Of a DNA stretch of 64,000 nucleotides, positions 58,119-64,000 are shown piece by piece. The translations under genes and the position numbers were made by a program. Source of the DNA: Coleophora flavipennella. Lineage: Eukaryota > Arthropoda > Insecta > Lepidoptera > Coleophoridae. The DNA is taken from assembly GCA_947284805.1 (NCBI GenBank), contig OX369266.1, positions 15,484,938 through 15,548,937 on the forward strand. The letters run 5' to 3'. The notes under the pieces are model-generated. The model was not told the DNA's origin. It saw only the letters and a program-made list of their open reading frames with translations, and did no database searches. Within the stretch, counting starts at the first letter, position 1. The number at the start of each line of letters is the position of its first letter.

Positions 58119-59039
58119 TTAGTCTTTTTTGTCTACTGACCGCAGTATAGAGCCTCTCGAATAGCGTTAGTTTCGTACACATATTGACGATCGTATATTA
58201 TTTTTTATACACGTAACCTCGTCTCACACGAACTTTATATACAATTATGGACGCATGTTGTTATAGAGCATCTTCATATTCCCAAAGACAGATATATCGG
58301 ATATTGTAGCAATGAATTTGTAATATTTGCCGTGTTAAATGTGTAATGTGTTGTAGATCAATTTAATGTTATCGTAACATCTAGTTCGACGGTTTTGTAT
58401 TGAAATTTAAAGATCTTTTATGAGTGCTATAGGGATCTCTAGCTTTAATCGTGTCTTATTCATAACCATATTAGCCTATTGATTGACTTTTTCACTGCCA
58501 GCGTTATCTTTTAACAATGTACTATGCCACCTGTGTACCTGAGTTTTGGTTGAAGTCGATCAAAAATAATTAATTGTAATTTTGTCATACATTTGTGGCA
58601 TTACATAAGCAAACGTATGAACGGCGTTCGATTCGTTTGACGGCTTATAAGCATGCGGCTATCACTAGGAGTAAGCTATGATAACATGAAGTACGGGTAA
58701 AAAATGAATTTCACAAACGGTGAGTTCATGTTGTGCAGCAACTAAGCAGCATCGTCATCTCTGTGATAATAAGGTCCTTAAAAATGAGTTTTTCTCTCTT
58801 CCATGATCTCTGTGAAACCATTAAGTTCATTCACATAGGCCAATAAGGTTATGAAGTTAACATTTTAATGTGCAGCCCACTTGAATAAGATCAATATAAT
58901 CATTATATTTTTAGATATATAGTAATATTTTCATATTTTTATTATGTCTTAGTTTCGATCATTTTTAAATGATTGTTTCATAAATCAGAAAGAAGGTTCA
59001 TGTTTATAAACAGTTCAGTTGGATTATTGAATGAAAACA

Positions 59040-59293
59040 ATATAATTTTGAACAAAAAAAAACCCGACTTCAAACAGGAAACTAAGGTTCCCCTCGATTT
59101 CTCTAGGATGCCATCATCAGATCCTGGTTTCCTTATCATGGTACCACCCTTGGGACATCTCCTTTCCAACAAAAAAAGATCCATCAATATCGGTTCATTA
59201 ACGATGAAGCTATCCGCGAACTCACATAAAAAAATAAAAAATATACAATACACTGTGGAATTGAGAAACTTCCTCCTTTTTTGAAGTCGGTTA
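59040..59293 (+). repeat. Dispersed repeat, pair with 47170-47405
   Basis: AACCCGACTTCAAACAGGAA and GGATGCCATCATCAGATCCT; its ends AACCGACTTC / GAAGTCGGTT are inverted copies of each other. Confidence 0.6.
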
Positions 59294-59991
59294 AAAATAC
59301 TTCAGGGACTCTAAACAATTAGACTAATGCGATCTAATCTAGGTACCTTGATGGATAAATTTAAAAAAATACTTAATTCAACGTCATAAAAAAACATAAC
59401 CCACTCTCGTCCTAAAAATAAAAAAAAAATCAGTCTGTAATCTTTTCTTAAATAAACAAAAAAAGGAAACATTCGTATAACAAAACTAGGTTTACAATTG
59501 TTACGTGACAGTTTTAAAAATATTCGTGATATACATATGTAGGTACTAAATTTAAGACAGCGCAGTCAGGGCAAGTACTCGAAAACGTTCTTATAAGACT
59601 GTTCCTAACTTTTTAAAATACTTCGACCTGCATTTGCTAATTTTTGAAAACAGTGGTACAGTCAGCTACAAAAAAGACAATACTTTTTTATTTATTGTAA
59701 AAGTCGTCAAAAGGAAGGCAGGTGGGCTGATGAAAAATGGCTGCCGTAGCCTGTAAACAACTCTTTGACACCAGGGGCACAATATTATAGACGCTAGTGG
59801 GATTTATTGATTCCGTAAATTTGATAATAGTTATTTATGATACAAGGGTGATAAAAAGGTCAATAACAAACGAGTGACATTATGAGCCCGAGCCGCAGAC
59901 GAGTGTTAACCATCTTCACGAGTTTATTATTTTCTTTTACATCCATATATCATACGACGTTTTTCAATACAGTTGTGAGAAAACGCGTAAA

Positions 59992-60292
59992 AGCGTCGGT
60001 GGCTCAACCGGTAACGACTCGGTCGTCCTAACCAGAGGTGCCGAGTTCAAATCCGGACGGCCAATGTACCAATGAGTTTTTCGAAACTTACGTACATACT
60101 CACCGATTGCTTTAACGGTGAAGGAAAACATCGTGAGGAAACCTGCACGACATACCTGCGAAGAAACTCGAAGGTTGTGTGTGAAGTAGACCAACCCGCA
60201 CTGGGCCCGCGTGGTCGACTAAGGCCCGATCGCCCTAATTCAGGGTAGGCTCGAGCCCCTCGGTGGGGACGTATATGAGCTGACATGATGTG
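59992..60292 (+). repeat. SINE-A variant head, second copy
   Basis: GCGTCGGTGGCTCAACCGGT head, body and GTATATGAGCTGACATGATG tail as at 34083. Confidence 0.83.
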
Positions 60293-60659
60293 AGAAAACA
60301 GGTAAAATAAAAAAATACCGTAACAGAAAAACAAAATATTTACACCAACAAAAATATTTTAAAATACCTTTCTCAAAAAAAAAATACTTTTCATACAAAT
60401 CGATCAGCCTGAACTTGTATGAAAAGTAATTTTTTTAGAAAGATTTTTTTTGCCATCGGTGTCGTGTATATTAACACCGCTGAGTCGGGCGTTGTTGAAC
60501 AAACACCCTGTATAAGGTACAAGAATTTTTGGTACTTTTCGACAAATTTAGGGTTAAAACCGTACATTATTATATATATTTTTTATTTTTTTTTGAAAAT
60601 TTGAAGCAATTACGGAACAAATTGAATAAAAAAACCATATTAGATGTCTTATAATATGT

Positions 60660-61135
60660 GCCGACGCTGCAAGGTGTGTACTTTTACTCATGAAACTGAA
60701 CAACATTTCCCAAGAAGCCCATAACAATTCAAAAAAAAAATTGATTTTACAAAATTGTTTTTCTAAATGAGTTTGTTTGTGGAAAGTTTTTAAATTTTAA
60801 AAATAGAAGCAGCAGCGGCGGCGGTTATTTTAAGAGCACACTATACATGGTGGAACTTAAAGGTAGGCTTCCAGTCGACAAATTGAACAAATTTTCTCAA
60901 GAAACCTATGATTAATTCGCAAAAAAAAATTTGACGTACTATACAAAACCAGCCAGTTTTATAATAAAAAAAAATTGAGTGCGTTTGACTACTGGTTTTG
61001 ACAGTTGAACGATTTGTATAAAAAAATCCTAAAACAAACGCCACTTCAGCATAACTGTGGAAAAAAGTTGTTCAGTTTAATGAATACAAGCCCACCATAA
61101 AGTATAACCACACCTTTATGTTACACCAGTAGAAT
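60660..61135. repeat. Two decayed copies of the same foldback family
   Basis: CATGAAACTGAACAACATTT at about 60692 and GTTGTTCAGTTTAATGAATA at about 61067, with AAATTTGACG, TTCGCAAAAA and ACACCTTTATGTTACACC family motifs between. Arms are diverged. Confidence 0.55.
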
Positions 61136-61441
61136 AATAATCCCATGGCTTTGGAGGGGGTGATATAAAAAATGGGCGAGAGACCAGAATATTTTAACGT
61201 ACCTAATTCAAAAACAACCCTTATATCTACTTTGTATAAGACACTTTTTACCGATTTCTGACTTTTCTTGTACTCAGTCGGTCTGTTAGAATGTTTAGAT
61301 CCTTATATGGAACAGGATCGATTAGGATCATAAAGATAAAACGTGTAGACTCTACTTGCTGGCTGCAACGTCTCTTATGAACGTTTTCGTGTAACAACCT
61401 TTACTGCCCCATCTCAAATTTTCATCCTAAACTAGTCAACA

Positions 61442-61767
61442 TTGCCTAGGGATATTTTTAGATTTTTCATACAAAACATGATTTAAAAAAGGACATTTGT
61501 TTTGAAAAAAAAAAACATTCAACCGTCATTTACCATCTCAGTTCTTTTAAATTCTTTTATTTTTAAGATTTTATTTTTTGAACGATGTGTTTTTCCTTTT
61601 TCATTAAGGAGTGGCGCAGATTGTTTGAAATTAGTACAACAGATTTTTTTATTTTTCATGCGTTTGTACAAGAATTACTTTAAACGAAATTCATTTATAA
61701 AAACTGAGAGGGTAATGTCAAAAAAAAACATGTTTTGTTTGCAAATAATTAAAATATCCCTAGGCAA
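61442..61767. repeat. Element with about 39-bp inverted ends
   Basis: TTGCCTAGGGATATTTTTAG at the left and, inverted, TTGCCTAGGGATATTTTAAT at the right; similarity continues to ACAAAACATG. AT-rich interior. Confidence 0.55.
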
Positions 61768-61769
61768 AG

Positions 61770-62600
61770 TCGAAGAGTGTATATTATATCCAATTGTCCA
61801 CGTGTATGATGATTTTATTGTATGGTTTCACCGGCCTTGTAACGATAACTAGATTTACCATTAGGAACCGAAAAATCCACATGTCCCCATTATTTTTTGT
61901 GTTATTTATGATTATGACTGTTGGTGTAATATTATTTTTTTACGACAGTAATAATTGTAAGTTGGAAGTTTAAACTTTAATCCTTATATGCTGTGTGGTG
62001 AAAATTAAAATCTATAAAATCACAAATAAACAATTACACCAATTTGTAGATAAACATGTAAACAATCTTTCTGGATTTCTTTGCGGCTAAAATTATGCTT
62101 GTATATATTATGTAAAAAAGATAACATGAAATGTATCTTTCGAAGGTAGATCATTCAAAATTTATATAAATTGGTGCAATAGCCAGCTGTGTAAGTATAT
62201 TATAAACTTTCATCTTTTAAAACACGCTTCTTAATAGCTGCCTTCGTAATAATTTAAAACATAAGTTTATTATTTTAATTTGTTTTTGACTATCACTGTT
62301 CACTGTTGTATGGTGGGCGCAAGTGTAAAATGTACTTGTATCTAATAAGCGGAGTTTTTGATGTAGTGATTAGGTAGTGTAGGACACCTTACCAACGTTA
62401 TCCTGGCGATTCACAAAATAATAGAGATATATCTTATTTATTACAAGGTTTGGTTTGGAAGTCTGTTAGAAATGTTAGTACCTACGTTTTCATAGTTGAA
62501 TGACCAATTTAGTGTGTAGCCGCAATCCCATGACCCTATACCGTACTAAATCCTCACAATGTGCCAATATTTTAAATTTCCTGCACATAAATATCTATAA
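61770..62600. other. AT-rich stretch without recognisable features
   Basis: No ORF, exon signals or repeat I can identify; the 116-codon frame just before it is low-complexity Phe/Lys/Ile and is treated as chance. Confidence 0.4.
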
Positions 62601-62915
62601 AAAAATCGGCCAAGTGCGAGTCGGACTCGCTGACTGAGGGTTTCGTATCCAAAAGTGTGGTGGTACGGACCCCTAACGAGTAGAACAATATTAATCTCAT
62701 TTGGTTTGAAATAGCGCTTAGCGCAAGTTTGACTCGCGCTTGACCGGTTCTTATGTTTTGTTGGTTTACTATAGAGTTAGCCCATTATCCGAACTAAGTT
62801 TGACGAATGTGTGTATGACCGTTTTTAAAAACAAAAAGCTTTGAAAAAAAACCACGTTTATACTTTTTGTTTTAATTATTTGTTGGAAAATCCGGCTGAC
62901 TATAACGTTTTTTTT

Positions 62916-62962
62916 AAAATTTACAATTGGTAAGCCCTTGGCATCATCTCACCTGATACAGC
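62916..62962 (-). repeat. SINE-B short 3' fragment
   Basis: TTACAATTGGTAAGCCCTTG GCATCATCTCACCTGAT, cut off by another repeat. Confidence 0.6.
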
Positions 62963-63595
62963 TCTTAAAGTTGGACAGATGAACGGACGACGGGCTTAAG
63001 GGTTTACTAATAGGGTCCCGTTAACATTGGGCGTGGAACCCTAAAACTGTACCGAACCCAAACGATTTTTGTATGCTGGTAAGTTGTTGTAAGTGTATAA
63101 TAAACAGCAAGAAAACCTAAAACTTTTGTATTTAGGTTTTTTTATTTATTTATGTTTAGTGTGCCAAATGAGAATGTAAAATAAATGCTTGATTTCAAAT
63201 TTAAAAATCCGGGGAGGTATTTCATATGATTTAATTGAAAACAATACACCATCCTGGGACCTTGATTCTACTTTCAAAGTTCATCATCATATCAACTTCA
63301 AAATACCAAATTTTCACCGGGAATACGGCTTCATTCCTAACTTTATCGGCTGACTATTTTATCGGTTCTAGAGACAACCTATGCCCCGTGGTCCTACTAT
63401 TTCAGTTCTAAGATTTTCTCGAAACACCAACTGTGTTGGTTTTTTAGTGCAAATCAACTTCATGAATGGTTTTTAAGGATCATAAAAAGTTTATAGCTTG
63501 CTATAAAGCTTTGATCTTAAGACACATTTTAGGGTAGGTTTTCTAATATAAAACAAAGATCGTATTATGTTGAAATGTTTATTATAAAAAAAATA

Positions 63596-64000
63596 CAGTG
63601 GTCAACTAATTAGAAACAGAATAAAAATAATTAATGAATGAAGTCCAGAAATAGAACGGTTAGGTAGTACGAACATTTTATTTTAGACAATCAATATTTA
63701 GTTGGGTAGCCTTCGTTGTCAATTACAGCTCAACAACGACGTGGCATTGACTATTTCGATTTTTCACGCACTTCCAGAGAAATACAACTGCAAGCCTCTT
63801 CAAATGCATCGTAAAAATCATTGACAATAGTAATATGTTTATCCGCCATCTTCACAGTGTTCCTTATATCCTCTATAGGATTCAGAGCCGGACTATTTGT
63901 GGGTCACTCTAACACAGTCGCCGATTGTTCTATTACAAATGTTTTAAAACTGTTCGTCGTATGTTTGGGGTCATTGTCGTGTTGAAATATATAAGTTACA
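63596..64000 (-). mobile_element. Tc1-like transposon, right part beyond window
   Basis: TA then CAGTGGTCAACTAATTAGAA at 63594 is a Tc1-type terminus. The transposase lies on the minus strand and continues past the window end. Confidence 0.75.
63691..64000 (-). pseudogene. Tc1 transposase C-terminal part, broken
   Basis: Minus-strand frame YIFQHDNDPKHT (second catalytic Asp region), then a TGA, then NSPALNPIEDIRNTVK, where Tc1 has SPDLNPIENLW. Two more stops follow before TKY and TGA at 63691. Three in-frame stops show it is dead. Confidence 0.8.

Noticed and set aside
61502..61852. 116-codon plus-strand ORF rich in Phe, Ile, Lys
   Set aside because: Low-complexity composition in very AT-rich sequence and overlapping an inverted-repeat element; no domain.

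Overview
The window is nuclear DNA from an insect, most likely a moth or butterfly. The protein-coding exons resemble insect eIF3e and Argonaute-1, the introns are long and crammed with transposons, and the repeats (tRNA-headed SINEs ending in ATG repeats, RTE-type LINE 3' ends, CR1-like LINEs with short tandem tails, many foldback MITEs) are the kind usual in Lepidoptera. No species can be named from the sequence alone.

Layout. (1) 1-11744, + strand: the last five coding exons of eIF3e (Int6), a PCI-domain subunit of translation initiation factor 3; its 5' exons lie before the window. (2) 12884-14268, - strand: mRpL53 (mitochondrial large-subunit protein mL53) in three exons. Only 9 nt past its stop, before the shared poly(A) signal, lies a second ORF for a 60-residue single-pass membrane protein, so the transcript looks dicistronic. 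This unit is tail-to-tail with eIF3e. (3) 14430-21518: intergenic, mostly repeats: a 192-bp tandem array, a hAT-like element, and a TIR element carrying a broken DUF7869-like gene. Two weak candidate exons (14758, 16320) may belong to an unidentified divergent gene. (4) 21519-56134, + strand: a complete Argonaute-1 gene, 15 coding exons and 915 residues, with N, PAZ, MID and PIWI domains and an intact D-E-D-H slicer tetrad. All splice junctions are GT-AG and all phases agree. (5) 56135-64000: Ago1 3' flank with a tandem copy of the last exon, two inverted-repeat elements and a Tc1 transposon fragment at the window edge.

The host genes all act in gene expression: cytosolic translation initiation (eIF3e), mitochondrial translation (mL53) and miRNA-guided silencing (Ago1). 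I see no evidence that they are co-regulated. Ago1 introns host an apparently intact antisense CR1-like LINE (ORF1 plus ORF2, 26.8-31.6 kb), RTE, RNase H and other LINE fragments, and several long inverted repeats that would fold into hairpins if transcribed. That is notable inside a small-RNA effector gene.

Most interesting for a second look: the DUF7869-type gene inside terminal inverted repeats (possible transposase family), the tandem open-frame copy of the Ago1 terminal exon, the dicistronic mRpL53 unit, and the hairpin elements in and after Ago1.
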